This document shows positions 48,663 to 57,123 of a stretch of DNA of 64,000 bases, one piece after another. A program made the position numbers and the translations under genes. Source of the stretch: Sphingosinicella sp. BN140058 (GTDB lineage: Bacteria; Pseudomonadota; Alphaproteobacteria; Sphingomonadales; Sphingomonadaceae); assembly GCF_004135585.1 (NCBI RefSeq), contig NZ_CP035501.1, forward strand, positions 4,969,501 through 5,033,500. Direction: 5' to 3'. The notes beneath the pieces were generated by a model. That model worked only from the letters and a program-made list of their open reading frames with translations, had not been told where the DNA came from and did no database searches. The first letter of the stretch is position 1. Each line of letters begins with the position of its first letter.

Positions 48663-48687
48663 AACCGGGACGCGACGGTTTCGTTCC
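48663..48687 (-). promoter_or_regulatory. possible EcfG-type stress promoter
   Basis: On the minus strand GGAAC (48687-48683) and GTT (48665-48663) are 17 bases apart, close to the GGAAC-N16/17-GTT pattern of the alphaproteobacterial general stress sigma factor EcfG. A start near 48655 gives a leader of about 43 bases to the small membrane peptide gene. Confidence 0.42.
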
Positions 48688-48736
48688 GGACGGTCAACAA
48701 ACCCCGCGTGGACAGGGGCAAGGGGAGCCCGGCTGC

Positions 48737-48979
48737 TCAGGCGCTGCGCGCCCGCAAGCTCCCGGATTCGCTGTCGACGGGATCTTCGCCGGCAACGGCA
48801 TGCCATGCCTTGCGCACGCCATATTGCACCGCCCAGCCGAGCGCGTAGGTCGCCACCACCGGTGCAAGGACGCGAATGGCGCCTTCCGCGACGCTGCCGA
48901 CGATCGCGCCCTTGATGCCGCTGTCGCCGTCGCCCCGGTCGATGGCAGCGCCGATCAGAGCGCCGAGTAGATTGGCCAT
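48737..48979 (-). CDS. small membrane-associated hypothetical protein
   Basis: The 80-residue protein starts MANLLGALIGAAIDRGDGDS and has weakly hydrophobic Gly/Ala-rich segments (residues 3-14, 22-52). The C-terminal 20 residues are charged. AAGGAGA lies just before the start, a good ribosome site. Function not recognised. Confidence 0.6.
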   Translation of the reverse strand: MANLLGALIGAAIDRGDGDSGIKGAIVGSVAEGAIRVLAPVVATYALGWAVQYGVRKAWHAVAGEDPVDSESGSLRARSA

Positions 48980-49092
48980 GTCAGTCTCCTTTGCCGCTGA
49001 AGCGCTCCGCCCAGCCGCAGGTTCCGGCGCTGCGAATTGTTAATCTCCTTGGCATAGCCTGATCCAAACAGAGGCTTGGAGAGGGCCTGGAC

Positions 49093-49581
49093 ATGATCGA
49101 GAGGATGCTGGCGGACCATGCCCGCCTGCGCGCATGCGCGGATTGCCTGGAGGCGTTGCTCGTGTCGGCCGATGTGCCCGATCCTGAGTCGCTCGCCGCC
49201 GCCCGCTGGGCTCTCGGCAGCACGATGATGCAGCATCTCGCGCTGGAGGAGCGGCATCTCTACGCCGCCTTGCGCGACGATCCTCGCGCGCACGTCAGGC
49301 GCATCGCCGAGGCATTTCAGGACGATCTGGTCACCAGCTTCGGCCCCTATGCCGATCATGCGAAGAGCTGGACGCCGGAGCGGGTCTCGGGGGAGTGGGA
49401 CACGTATCGCACGCAGACCTTGGATCTGCTCCAGACCATGCGGGCGCGGATGACGCGCGAGGAGACGGAACTCTATCCCTTGGTCGAGCGCAACGGCATC
49501 GACACCCGGCACAGCGGCCTTCCCGGGCGCAACTGGACCCGGGAGGCGTTCGCGATCAAGGAACGGATAGGCGGCCGCTGA
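49093..49581 (+). CDS. hemerythrin-like (HHE) domain protein
   Basis: The 162-residue helical protein has the histidine and acidic pattern of the HHE/hemerythrin-like family: MLADHARLRACADCLEALL, MMQHLALEERHLYAAL (H-x-x-x-E type), and EETELYPLVERNG near residue 120. It may carry a di-iron site for O2 or NO-related sensing or protection. Not all canonical ligands can be assigned by eye. Confidence 0.8.
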   Translation: MIERMLADHARLRACADCLEALLVSADVPDPESLAAARWALGSTMMQHLALEERHLYAALRDDPRAHVRRIAEAFQDDLVTSFGPYADHAKSWTPERVSGEWDTYRTQTLDLLQTMRARMTREETELYPLVERNGIDTRHSGLPGRNWTREAFAIKERIGGR

Positions 49582-49606
49582 TCAGCGCCCGTCGGGCGCG
49601 TTCGAG

Positions 49607-49789
49607 CTAGCGAAGCTTGGCGATCCCGATGCCGTCGGTCTTGGCGCGTTCCTGGACCGATTCCTCGCTCCGGGTCAGAGCCTTGGCGATCGCCTTGAGG
49701 CCCATGCCCTTGGCGGCGAGCGTGCGCAGCTTGGCGAGTTCCTCGCTCTTCCACGGCTGCCGATGGCGGACGAAATCCTCCTTGGCCAT
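49607..49789 (-). CDS. small SANT/HTH-like protein
   Basis: The 60-residue basic protein reads MAKEDFVRHRQPWKSEELAK and then LRTLAAKGMGLKAIAKALTRS, a helix-turn-helix of the type seen in small Myb/SANT-like proteins (W...L..L...G......A..L.RS...V). It may bind DNA. Its ATG overlaps the stop of the short basic gene upstream (TGATG), making a two-gene unit. Confidence 0.65.
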   Translation of the reverse strand: MAKEDFVRHRQPWKSEELAKLRTLAAKGMGLKAIAKALTRSEESVQERAKTDGIGIAKLR

Positions 49790-49899
49790 CAGTCGCTCGC
49801 CAGCTTGCCCTTGGTCGACGGATTTGCGGCGATGGTCTTCTTGACCTCCTTCTTGGGCTTACGGGCTTCCTTGTTGCTCTTCACTTGACCCTTGGCCAT
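49789..49899 (-). CDS. 36-residue lysine-rich peptide
   Basis: MAKGQVKSNKEARKPKKEVK followed by KTIAANPSTKGKLASD is a short highly basic protein, preceded by AAGGAGAC. It overlaps the next gene by one base. Similar Lys-rich short proteins of unknown function occur widely in Alphaproteobacteria. Too short for standard length cut-offs. Confidence 0.65.
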   Translation of the reverse strand: MAKGQVKSNKEARKPKKEVKKTIAANPSTKGKLASD

Positions 49900-49978
49900 G
49901 TCATGTCTCCTTGGCTTCGACGCTGAATAGGCGCGCGCGCGTGCAAAGCCAATCGCCTTGGGATCAATAGCCCTGGGG

Positions 49979-50473
49979 TCAGTAGATCCGCATCCGGTCG
50001 CCGCGCATCTCGACCGAGTAACGGCCGAGATAGGCCTGGCCGAGCAGGGACATGTCGCCGCCGCCGAGGATCACGCCCGATACCCCGCGTGCTTCCTTGC
50101 CGTCGAGGCGAACGCTGGCGAGCGTCACCCTCTTGCCCTGGACCGGCCCGGAGGCGCCCATTCCGACGACCTCATATTCGGAGCGCGAGAAGGGGATGCC
50201 GATGCGCGCGGCATCCTTTTCGGCCAGCGCGACGCCGGTCGCGCCGGTGTCGACGAGAAAGCGGACCAGCTGTCCGTTAACCTCGACATTGGCGTAGAAG
50301 TGACCGCCGTCGCTGCGCTCGAGCACCGTCTCCCGCACGGCGGCAGGCGTCGGCGCTGCATCGGCTTTCGGCGCCGCGGTCTCCCGCGCCAGCGGCGCGG
50401 CGCGGTCGTCGGTCGGCACCAGGAAGCCGATGCCGATGCCGAGTGCGATCACGAACAGGAGCGACTTCTGCAT
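49979..50473 (-). CDS. retropepsin-like aspartic protease, membrane-anchored
   Basis: The 164-residue protein has an N-terminal anchor (residues 4-19), a Pro/Ala linker and one retropepsin domain with the catalytic FLVDTGATGVALAEKDAARI (Asp in D-T-G) near residue 74 and the closing SLLGQAYLGRYSVEMRGDRM. It matches the TIGR02281-type family of periplasmic, clan AA proteases, which would work as dimers. The substrate is unknown. Confidence 0.88.
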   Translation of the reverse strand: MQKSLLFVIALGIGIGFLVPTDDRAAPLARETAAPKADAAPTPAAVRETVLERSDGGHFYANVEVNGQLVRFLVDTGATGVALAEKDAARIGIPFSRSEYEVVGMGASGPVQGKRVTLASVRLDGKEARGVSGVILGGGDMSLLGQAYLGRYSVEMRGDRMRIY

Positions 50474-50520
50474 AGCCGCGCAGCGTAAGGCCGGAGCGTG
50501 AACGAAGCACTAAGCCGCGT

Positions 50521-51522
50521 TCAGATGTCGAGACAGATCTTGCCGAAATGCGCACCTTTTTCCTGATGCCGAAAGGCGTCGGCGATCGCACCCAGTTCGA
50601 AGCTGCGATCCACCACCGGCTTGAGGCCGGTCGCGTCGAGCGCCCGGACGAAGTCGATCTGGTCGCGCCGGCTGCCGACGATCAGTCCCTGTAACCTTGC
50701 CTGCTTGGCCATCAGAAAGGCGGTGGGCACGTCGCCGCTCGCGCCCGTCAGCACCCCGATCAGCGCGATATGGCCGCCGAGGCGGACTGCGGCGATCGAC
50801 TGGGGCAGGGTGCCGGGACCGCCGACCTCGACGACATGATCGACGCCGCCGCTCCATCGGAAGGCTTCGGCGCCCCAATCGGGATTGCTGCGATAGTTGA
50901 TCGCATGGTCGGCGCCGAGCGCCCGGAGGCGCTCGAGCTTGGCGTCGGACGAGGAGGTCGCGATCACGCGCGCCCCCATTGCCTTGGCAAGCTGCAGCGC
51001 GAAGATCGACACGCCGCCGGTGCCCAGGACGAGGACGGTGTCGCCGGCCTTTAGCCCGCCATTGACCACCAAGGCGCGCCAGGCGGTGAGGCCTGCGGTG
51101 GTGAGCGTTGCCGCTTCGCAGTGGCTGTAGCCCTTTGGTGCCGGCGTGAACCATGTCGCGGGTCTGACCACGGACTCGCGTGCGTAGCCGTCGAGGCCGT
51201 CGCCCGGAGTGGTCGAGAAATCCGGAACGGTCGGGGGCCCCTCCAGCCAGGTCGGGAAGAAGCAGGAGACGACGGCGTCGCCGGCCGTGAATTCGGTCAC
51301 CCCGGTGCCGACGGCCTCGACCGTGCCGGCACCATCCGACATCGGGATTCGCCCGTCCGCAGCCCGCATGCGTCCGCTCACCACGCCGTAATCGTGATAG
51401 TTGAGTGAGCTCGCCCGCAGCCGCACCCGGATCTCGCCCGGGCCTGGTGCGCCCGGCTCTTCCTCATCGACGATCCGAAGCCGATCCAGACCGCCCGGAG
51501 CCTCCAGCCTGACGACCTTCAT
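50521..51522 (-). CDS. medium-chain dehydrogenase/reductase (alcohol dehydrogenase-like)
   Basis: The 333-residue NAD(P)-dependent oxidoreductase has the GroES-like catalytic domain (residues 1-130, [25 protein letters not shown]) and a Rossmann domain with [22 protein letters not shown] near 165. The structural zinc cysteine cluster is missing, as in quinone reductase-like members. Substrate not predictable. Its ATG overlaps the end of the upstream glyoxalase-like gene, so they form one operon. Confidence 0.88.
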   Translation of the reverse strand: MKVVRLEAPGGLDRLRIVDEEEPGAPGPGEIRVRLRASSLNYHDYGVVSGRMRAADGRIPMSDGAGTVEAVGTGVTEFTAGDAVVSCFFPTWLEGPPTVPDFSTTPGDGLDGYARESVVRPATWFTPAPKGYSHCEAATLTTAGLTAWRALVVNGGLKAGDTVLVLGTGGVSIFALQLAKAMGARVIATSSSDAKLERLRALGADHAINYRSNPDWGAEAFRWSGGVDHVVEVGGPGTLPQSIAAVRLGGHIALIGVLTGASGDVPTAFLMAKQARLQGLIVGSRRDQIDFVRALDATGLKPVVDRSFELGAIADAFRHQEKGAHFGKICLDI

Positions 51523-52055
51523 GCCGTAATCCTTTCCGCTTGTGCCGCGACCGTTCCGCGCATTCCATCGGGCGAGAGAATCTCGATCCAATAGCCGTCC
51601 GGGTCGCTGATGAACGCGATCCCCTTCATCTTGCCCTCGTTGGGGCGTTTCACGAACGGAACGCCGAGCGCCTCGAAACGGGCGCAGGCGGCGGCGACGT
51701 CGGGAACGCTGATGCCGAGATGGCCAAAGCCGCGCGGTTCGGCATTGCCATTGTGATAGCCGCTGAAGCCGGGGTCGCTTTCCGTGCCCCAATTGTGGGT
51801 GAGCTCCAGCGTCGTCTCGCGCGAGAAGATGAAGCGTGCACGATCGGCCGGATCGTCGGGGACACTCTCTTCCTCTCCGAGGAAGGCGAGGAAGAAGAGC
51901 GAGAAGCGCATCTCCTCGAAGTCGAGGCGCTGCAGCAAGGTCATGCCGAGCACGCGCGTGTAGAAGTTCAGCGAAGGCTCCGGATCGCGGATGCGCAGCA
52001 TCGTCTGGTTGAGGGTGAAGCCGCGCGTCGCGGGATCTCGCATTGGTGTCTCCAT
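51519..52055 (-). CDS. gloA: lactoylglutathione lyase (glyoxalase I)
   Basis: The 178-residue protein is the long, eukaryote-like glyoxalase [59 protein letters not shown], and [13 protein letters not shown]. The metal ligands (His in LTHN-like or GFGHLG, Glu in ELTHN and WIEIL) are present. It isomerises the methylglyoxal-glutathione adduct. It is the first gene of a two-gene unit with the dehydrogenase. Confidence 0.92.
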   Translation of the reverse strand: METPMRDPATRGFTLNQTMLRIRDPEPSLNFYTRVLGMTLLQRLDFEEMRFSLFFLAFLGEEESVPDDPADRARFIFSRETTLELTHNWGTESDPGFSGYHNGNAEPRGFGHLGISVPDVAAACARFEALGVPFVKRPNEGKMKGIAFISDPDGYWIEILSPDGMRGTVAAQAERITA

Positions 52056-52163
52056 GGCGCCAGTCGTGGATGGTCGGTCGGCGAACGGCCGGCGGGCCGG
52101 GTTGCTCCCTACAGGCTTTAGACCAGCAGCGGCACCGATGCCGCGCTCCGCCGTTCATCCGCC

Positions 52164-53225
52164 GTGGCCGAGATGCGTACCAGAGATGCCGAAGCGATCG
52201 GGCGCGCCTTTGCGAATGCGGTGGATGGCTTTCCGAGAGAGCGAGCGCCGCTGATCCTCGGCCATTTCGATGCCGACGGCCTTGCCTCGATCGCGCTCAT
52301 CGCCCGGGCGATGGAGCGGGCGGGCCGCCCGGCGGAAACCCGGATCGTCGGCAAGGGCGAGAATGCCTGGTCGGACGCCATGCGCGCGGAGCTCGCCGCC
52401 CGGCGACCCGGTGGATTGATCGTCGCCGATCTCGGCGTTCGCTCCGGTGCTCTGCTGGCCGGAGTCCCGACCATCCTCGTCGATCATCATGTGCCGACGG
52501 GCGCGCCCGACGGAGCACTGGTGCTCAGCGGCAACGGCGTCGAACCCGAGCCGACCAGCGCCCTGATCGCCTATTGGTGCGCGTCCGGGCTTGCACCGGC
52601 GGAGGATCTGCTGTGGCTGGCAGCGATCGGTCTGATCGGCGACATGGCCGTCGATGCCGGCTTCCCCGAACTCGCCGAAGCTCAGGCGCGCTACGGCAAG
52701 ACCGCTTTGCGCAATGCCGTGGCCCTGATCAATGCGCCGCGCCGCACCGCGGCCGCAGATGCCGGTCCGGCGCTCTCACTCCTGCTCACGTGCGACAGCC
52801 CGAAGGAACTGCTTTCGGGCGTGCACGCCGACACCGCGCGCCTTCATGCCGCCAAGGCGGAGGTCGCCTGCGAACTGGAGAGCGCCCGCCGCGTCCCGCC
52901 GAACGTGCGCGGAGAGGTGGCTTTGATCCGGTTCGATTCCCCTTGCCAGATTCATCCCCTGATCGCGCAGCAATGGCGGGGACGGCTGCGCGACCGGATC
53001 GTCATCGCCGCCAACGGAGGGTACCGCCCCGGTTGGGTCCACTTCGCCGCGCGTAGCGCCAGCGGCCGCGACCTCATCGCCTTTCTCGACGCGCATCGGC
53101 CCAAGGGGGCCGACGGCCACTATGGCAACGGCCATCGTCAGGCGACCGGCGGCGCACTGCCGCATCCGGTCTGGAACGAATTCATCTCGAAGCTCGGCTT
53201 TCCCGAGGAGCAAGTGGAATCATGA
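52164..53225 (+). CDS. DHH family phosphoesterase (RecJ-like)
   Basis: This 353-residue protein has DHH-family motifs ILGHFDADGLASIAL (motif I, about residues 31-45), IVADLG (II), VDHHVP (III, DHH) and GLIGDMAVD (IV), so the two-metal phosphodiesterase site appears complete; the C-terminal DHHA1-like part contains GGYRPGWVHFAARS. Single-strand 5' exonuclease or small-nucleotide phosphodiesterase activity are both possible. The start is GTG 52164 or ATG 52173. The last codons overlap the UV endonuclease gene by four bases. Confidence 0.85.
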   Translation: MAEMRTRDAEAIGRAFANAVDGFPRERAPLILGHFDADGLASIALIARAMERAGRPAETRIVGKGENAWSDAMRAELAARRPGGLIVADLGVRSGALLAGVPTILVDHHVPTGAPDGALVLSGNGVEPEPTSALIAYWCASGLAPAEDLLWLAAIGLIGDMAVDAGFPELAEAQARYGKTALRNAVALINAPRRTAAADAGPALSLLLTCDSPKELLSGVHADTARLHAAKAEVACELESARRVPPNVRGEVALIRFDSPCQIHPLIAQQWRGRLRDRIVIAANGGYRPGWVHFAARSASGRDLIAFLDAHRPKGADGHYGNGHRQATGGALPHPVWNEFISKLGFPEEQVES

Positions 53226-54382
53226 ACATGTACAGCAGGCCGCTCCGGCTCGGCTTTCCGGTCAAGGTGATGGGCCGGCCCGATCTCAAGAGCAACGACA
53301 CGCGGCGCTGGCAGAAAGATCCGCACCTCAAGACCTCGCTCGAATATGTCGATTCGATCCTCGACTATCTCGCCGAAGTGAAGATCGACATGTACCGGCT
53401 GAGCTCGGATCTCGCGCCCTATGCCACCCATCCCGACATGCCCCAATTCCATGACATGGTGGCGGAGAGCGACTCGGAACTCGCCCAGATCGGCGCGAAG
53501 GCAAGGGCGCTCGACATCCGCCTGTCCTTCCACCCTTCGCAATATGTGCTGCTCAACAGCGCCGATCCGAAGCTCACCGGCAAGAGCGTTTGGGATCTCG
53601 CGTCGCAGGCCGAGATCCTGGACCGGATGGGCATGGGCCCCGAGGCGGTGCTCGTCACCCATGTCGGCGGCGTCTACGGCAATCACGAGGAGAGCCGCGC
53701 GCGCTGGATCGAGGGCTGGAACGCCTGTCCGGAGCATGTCCGCAAGCGCCTGGTGCTCGAAAATGACGACATCCGCTTCTCCGCGGCGGACGTGCTCTGG
53801 ATCCACGAGCGCACCGGAGTCCGGCTGGTCTTCGATCACCAGCATTTCTGGTGCCTCAATCCGGAGCGGCTCGAACTCCGCCCGACGCTGGAGGCGTTCC
53901 TGCGCAGCTGGCCCGACGGGGTTCGGCCCAAGATCCATTTCTCCTCGCCGCGTACCGAGCTTCGCGAGGTCAAGCGCAAGGTGAAGGATGCCGAGCGGGC
54001 GGCCGCGGCACGCGGCGGAAAGGGCGCGGGTGCCACCAGAGGCGCGGTGAAGGCGACCAGCCGGGTGAAAACCGTGCTGCTGCCGCCGATCTGGACCGGC
54101 CATGCCGATTTCACCAATCCATTCGAGTTCGCGACCTTCATGCGCATCGCCGAAGGCCTGGATTTCGACGTCATGATGGAAGGCAAGGCAAAGGACATCA
54201 GCCTGCTCAAACTGCGTCCCGATCTCCTGCGCTTCGCGCCCGATGTCGCGGCGCGGTTCGGCATCTTTCCGGCGCAGGCCGATCAGCTCGAGGCCGACGA
54301 ACGCCGCCTGGACGCGGGCGTTGCCGCCGAGACGGACGCCGACGTCGACGAAGGAGCGCAGGCTGCACCCGCACTCGCCTGA
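53222..54382 (+). CDS. uvsE: UV DNA damage endonuclease
   Basis: The 386-residue TIM-barrel enzyme nicks DNA 5' to UV photoproducts. Family segments include LGFPVKVMG, YRLSSDLAPYATHP, RLSFHPSQYVLLNS near residue 105, THVGGVYGNHEESRARW near 145, LENDD and FDHQHF near 205. Between about residues 245 and 285 there is an Ala/Lys/Arg/Gly-rich insert, and the C-terminus has an acidic tail, making it longer than usual UvdE. Coupled by ATGA to the DHH gene. Confidence 0.93.
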   Translation: MNMYSRPLRLGFPVKVMGRPDLKSNDTRRWQKDPHLKTSLEYVDSILDYLAEVKIDMYRLSSDLAPYATHPDMPQFHDMVAESDSELAQIGAKARALDIRLSFHPSQYVLLNSADPKLTGKSVWDLASQAEILDRMGMGPEAVLVTHVGGVYGNHEESRARWIEGWNACPEHVRKRLVLENDDIRFSAADVLWIHERTGVRLVFDHQHFWCLNPERLELRPTLEAFLRSWPDGVRPKIHFSSPRTELREVKRKVKDAERAAAARGGKGAGATRGAVKATSRVKTVLLPPIWTGHADFTNPFEFATFMRIAEGLDFDVMMEGKAKDISLLKLRPDLLRFAPDVAARFGIFPAQADQLEADERRLDAGVAAETDADVDEGAQAAPALA

Positions 54383-54385
54383 GTT

Positions 54386-55318
54386 TCAGCCCCGTTCGAT
54401 GATCGCCGCGACGGCGGCGATCCGCTCGACCTCGGCATAAGGCGGCTCGTCCAGCTCCTCCCCGAAGATGTCCGGATCGATCTCGCTGTAGCGCAGGGTG
54501 CAGCCGTGCTCAGGCAGCGCCCTGCGCAGGGCAGCCTCGAAAGCGTCTTCGCCATCGACGATCGCAACGCCCGTGTAGAGCAGCATCTTGCCACCGGGGC
54601 GCAACCGCTCCGCGGCCGACAGCGCCCATTCGAGCGACAATGCGGCGCCGTGCATGTCGCCGCCGTCGCGATAGGCGCGTTCGGCCGTGTCCATGACATA
54701 AGGTGGGTTGGCGAGAACGAGGTCGATCGGCCCATCGACGCCCTCCAGACCCGGCGCCTCGATCTGGTCGACCGCGATGCCGAGATGGGCCGCGTTGACC
54801 CGCGCCAGCCGCAGCGCCTCGGGATTGATGTCGGTCATGATCAGCCGCGCTGCGGGAAGGACATGGCGCGCGATCAGCCCACCGGCGCCGGAGCCGGCAC
54901 CGATGTCGACGATGTCGGCATAAAGAGGGCCGCCGCGCAGCTCCTGTTCGATCAGGCGGGCGAACCGGTAGGTGTCGGGGCCGAAGAAGACGGAATCGGC
55001 AGCCTCGGTCGGAAAGGCGGAATGAAGGAACAGGGAGTCGCCGATCGCGGCGACTCTGAGCTTGCTCTTCAAGCGTCCGTCGCGCGAGTCGACCGCCCCG
55101 GCCCGACGAAGCGGATCGAGGATGTCGCTCGGCAGCAGCGCGGGATCGAACCAGCGGTTCCAGCCGAAGACGTCGCGGAGCGTGCGCGCCGGGTGATCGC
55201 CGTCGCGGGCGAGCAATCGTGCATGGGTCGCGGGCGTGACCGTGGTGAAGCGATAGCCGCGGGCATCGAGCGCCGCGAGAAGTTGCAGCAGATCCTGATC
55301 GGCGGAATGCGTGTCCAT
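54386..55318 (-). CDS. methyltransferase with NPPY motif
   Basis: The 310-residue protein has an N-terminal helical region (1-120) and a SAM-binding domain: DIVDIGAGSGAGGL (motif I near residue 138), IMTDINPEALRLARVNA, and LVLANPPYVMD, where NPPY is typical of HemK/PrmC and N6-adenine or N5-glutamine methyltransferases. Target unknown. It converges with uvsE across three bases and is divergent from the LOV gene. Confidence 0.88.
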   Translation of the reverse strand: MDTHSADQDLLQLLAALDARGYRFTTVTPATHARLLARDGDHPARTLRDVFGWNRWFDPALLPSDILDPLRRAGAVDSRDGRLKSKLRVAAIGDSLFLHSAFPTEAADSVFFGPDTYRFARLIEQELRGGPLYADIVDIGAGSGAGGLIARHVLPAARLIMTDINPEALRLARVNAAHLGIAVDQIEAPGLEGVDGPIDLVLANPPYVMDTAERAYRDGGDMHGAALSLEWALSAAERLRPGGKMLLYTGVAIVDGEDAFEAALRRALPEHGCTLRYSEIDPDIFGEELDEPPYAEVERIAAVAAIIERG

Positions 55319-55338
55319 CGATGCTCCTGAAGGGATGG

Positions 55339-55362
55339 GCCATGCCCCGGCCGGGGCATGGC
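55339..55362. promoter_or_regulatory. 24-bp perfect palindrome upstream of the LOV gene
   Basis: GCCATGCCCCGG and its exact reverse complement CCGGGGCATGGC abut in the 137-base divergent gap between the methyltransferase and LOV-HTH genes. Its symmetry and place suggest an operator or a hairpin in one of the leaders. Confidence 0.6.
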
Positions 55363-55455
55363 AGCTAATCGCGCGGAGTTGCGCGATGGTTCCTCCTGCA
55401 GACGCTGCGCAAAATCTGCCTTTTCGTGCGCGCCGCAGCGCCTATGTTCGGCGCA

Positions 55456-56061
55456 ATGTCAGGAGAAGACGAACACGAGGCTTTGCTCGAATCGATCCAC
55501 CGCAGCGCAATCGCGACGGTGGTGACGGATGCGCGGCAGGCCGACAATCCGATCATCGGCATCAATGACGCGTTCGAACGCCTGACCGGCTATTCGGCAG
55601 CGGAGGTAATCGGCCGCAATTGCCGGTTCCTCCGCGGCGTCGACAGCGAGGACGAGGGTACCGTCGCGTTGCGCGAGGCCGTGCATGCCGCGCGCCCGGT
55701 GCTGGTCGAGCTGCTCAACTATCGCAAGGACGGCACCGCCTTTCGGAACGCCGTCATGGTCGCGCCGATCTTCGCAGGGGACGGCAGCGTCCGCTATTAT
55801 ATCGGATCGCAGATGGAAGTGCCGGAGGCGCAGGGGCTCGATCCCCGCACCGTTCGCGCGCGGGATCATGTCGCGAAGCTCACGCCGCGTCAGCAGGAAG
55901 TTCTACGGCTGATGGCGAGCGGGCTGCTCAACAAGCAGATTGCCTATGAACTCGGCATTTCCGAGAAGACGGTGAAGATGCATCGCGCCGCCTTGCTGTC
56001 GCAGCTCGGCGCCCGGTCGTCGGCGGATGCCGTTCGGCTCGCCGTGGAAGCCGGCATTTGA
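55456..56061 (+). CDS. LOV-LuxR blue-light-responsive transcription factor (EL222-like)
   Basis: The 201-residue protein joins a LOV/PAS domain (about 15-125) to a LuxR-type helix-turn-helix (about 135-200: LTPRQQEVLRLMASGLLNKQ). The LOV signature GRNCRFLRG holds the photoactive cysteine, C56, so a flavin-cysteinyl adduct should form in blue light. The layout is that of EL222 of Erythrobacter, where light frees the HTH to dimerise on DNA. Start 55456 is preferred; 55444 is possible. Confidence 0.9.
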   Translation: MSGEDEHEALLESIHRSAIATVVTDARQADNPIIGINDAFERLTGYSAAEVIGRNCRFLRGVDSEDEGTVALREAVHAARPVLVELLNYRKDGTAFRNAVMVAPIFAGDGSVRYYIGSQMEVPEAQGLDPRTVRARDHVAKLTPRQQEVLRLMASGLLNKQIAYELGISEKTVKMHRAALLSQLGARSSADAVRLAVEAGI

Positions 56062-56079
56062 AGGTTCGGAGTCGAGGCG

Positions 56080-57123
56080 ATGCGTGTTTCGGTGTTCAGC
56101 ACGAAAAGGTACGACCGCGTCCACCTGGAGGCGGCCAATGCCGCCGCCGGCGCCGGCCACGAACTGGTGTTCCTGGAGCCGCATCTCGGGCCTGATACGG
56201 TCTCGCTGGCTGCCGGCAGCGACGCGGTCTGCGCGTTCGTCAACGACGTCGTCGATCGCCCGGTTCTGGCTGCGCTCCACGCGCTGCGGGTTCGCGGCAT
56301 CGTGTTGCGCAGCGCCGGCTACAACAATGTCGATCTCGTCGCAGCCGGAGAGCTGGGCATGCCCGTCGGGCGCGTGCCCGCTTACTCGCCGCATGCGGTG
56401 GCAGAACATGCGGCGGCGTTGATCCTCTCGCTCAATCGCAAGATCCATCGCGCCTATGCGCGCGTCCGAGAAGGCAATTTCGAATTGGACGGCCTGCTCG
56501 GTTTCGATTTGCACGGCCGCACCGCCGGCATCGTCGGCACCGGCAAGATCGGCCTGGCTCTGGCGCGGATCCTCGCCGGGTTCGGCTGCACCATCCTGGC
56601 AAGCGACCCGTTTCCGTCAGCGGAACTGGAGCGGATCGGCGGGCGCTACGTGCCGCTGGCCGATCTGCTTGCGTGTGCGGACATCGTCAGCCTGCATTGC
56701 CCGCTGACCCCGCAGACGCGGCATGCGATCGATGCCGCCGCGATCGCAACGATGAAGCCGGGGGTGATGCTGATCAACACCAGCCGCGGCGCGGTGATCG
56801 ATACCGCCGCCGTCATCGACGGGCTGAAGTGCGGCCGGATCGGTTATCTGGGGCTCGACGTCTACGAGGAGGAGGGCGACCTGTTCTTCGAGGATCTTTC
56901 GGGTCAGGTGCTCCAGGATGATGCGTTTGCGCGGCTGCTCACGTTCCCGAACGTGCTGATCACCGGTCACCAGGCCTTCTTCACGGAGGAGGCGCTGCGT
57001 GCGATCGCCGAGACGACGATCGCCAACCTGAATGCGCTGGAGCAAGGCGGGATCCCGCTCCACCCGGTGCGGGCGGAGCAGGCATTGGCGCCGCGCCCGC
57101 TCAGCGCAGGTGCGGACCGTTGA
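56080..57123 (+). CDS. ldhA: D-2-hydroxyacid dehydrogenase (D-lactate dehydrogenase type)
   Basis: The 347-residue NAD-dependent enzyme has SAGYNNVDLVAA, VAEHAAALILSLNRKIHRAYARVREG, the Rossmann GIVGTGKIGLALARIL near residue 150, and NTSRGAVIDTAAVIDGL with the catalytic Arg, then EEEGDLFFEDLSG and TGHQAFFTEEA. The sequence most resembles fermentative D-lactate dehydrogenase. It follows the LOV gene by 18 bases, so light control is possible. It overlaps the 3' end of the opposite MarR-like gene. Confidence 0.9.
   Translation: MRVSVFSTKRYDRVHLEAANAAAGAGHELVFLEPHLGPDTVSLAAGSDAVCAFVNDVVDRPVLAALHALRVRGIVLRSAGYNNVDLVAAGELGMPVGRVPAYSPHAVAEHAAALILSLNRKIHRAYARVREGNFELDGLLGFDLHGRTAGIVGTGKIGLALARILAGFGCTILASDPFPSAELERIGGRYVPLADLLACADIVSLHCPLTPQTRHAIDAAAIATMKPGVMLINTSRGAVIDTAAVIDGLKCGRIGYLGLDVYEEEGDLFFEDLSGQVLQDDAFARLLTFPNVLITGHQAFFTEEALRAIAETTIANLNALEQGGIPLHPVRAEQALAPRPLSAGADR

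Noticed and set aside
49021..49025. Second EcfG-type promoter before the gene at 48979
   Set aside because: GGAAC is present on the minus strand, but the expected GTT at 16-17 bases is GCT; too weak to list.
52100..52164. LexA box upstream of the DHH-UvsE operon
   Set aside because: The alphaproteobacterial GTTC-N7-GTTC pattern is absent; only single GTTC words occur.
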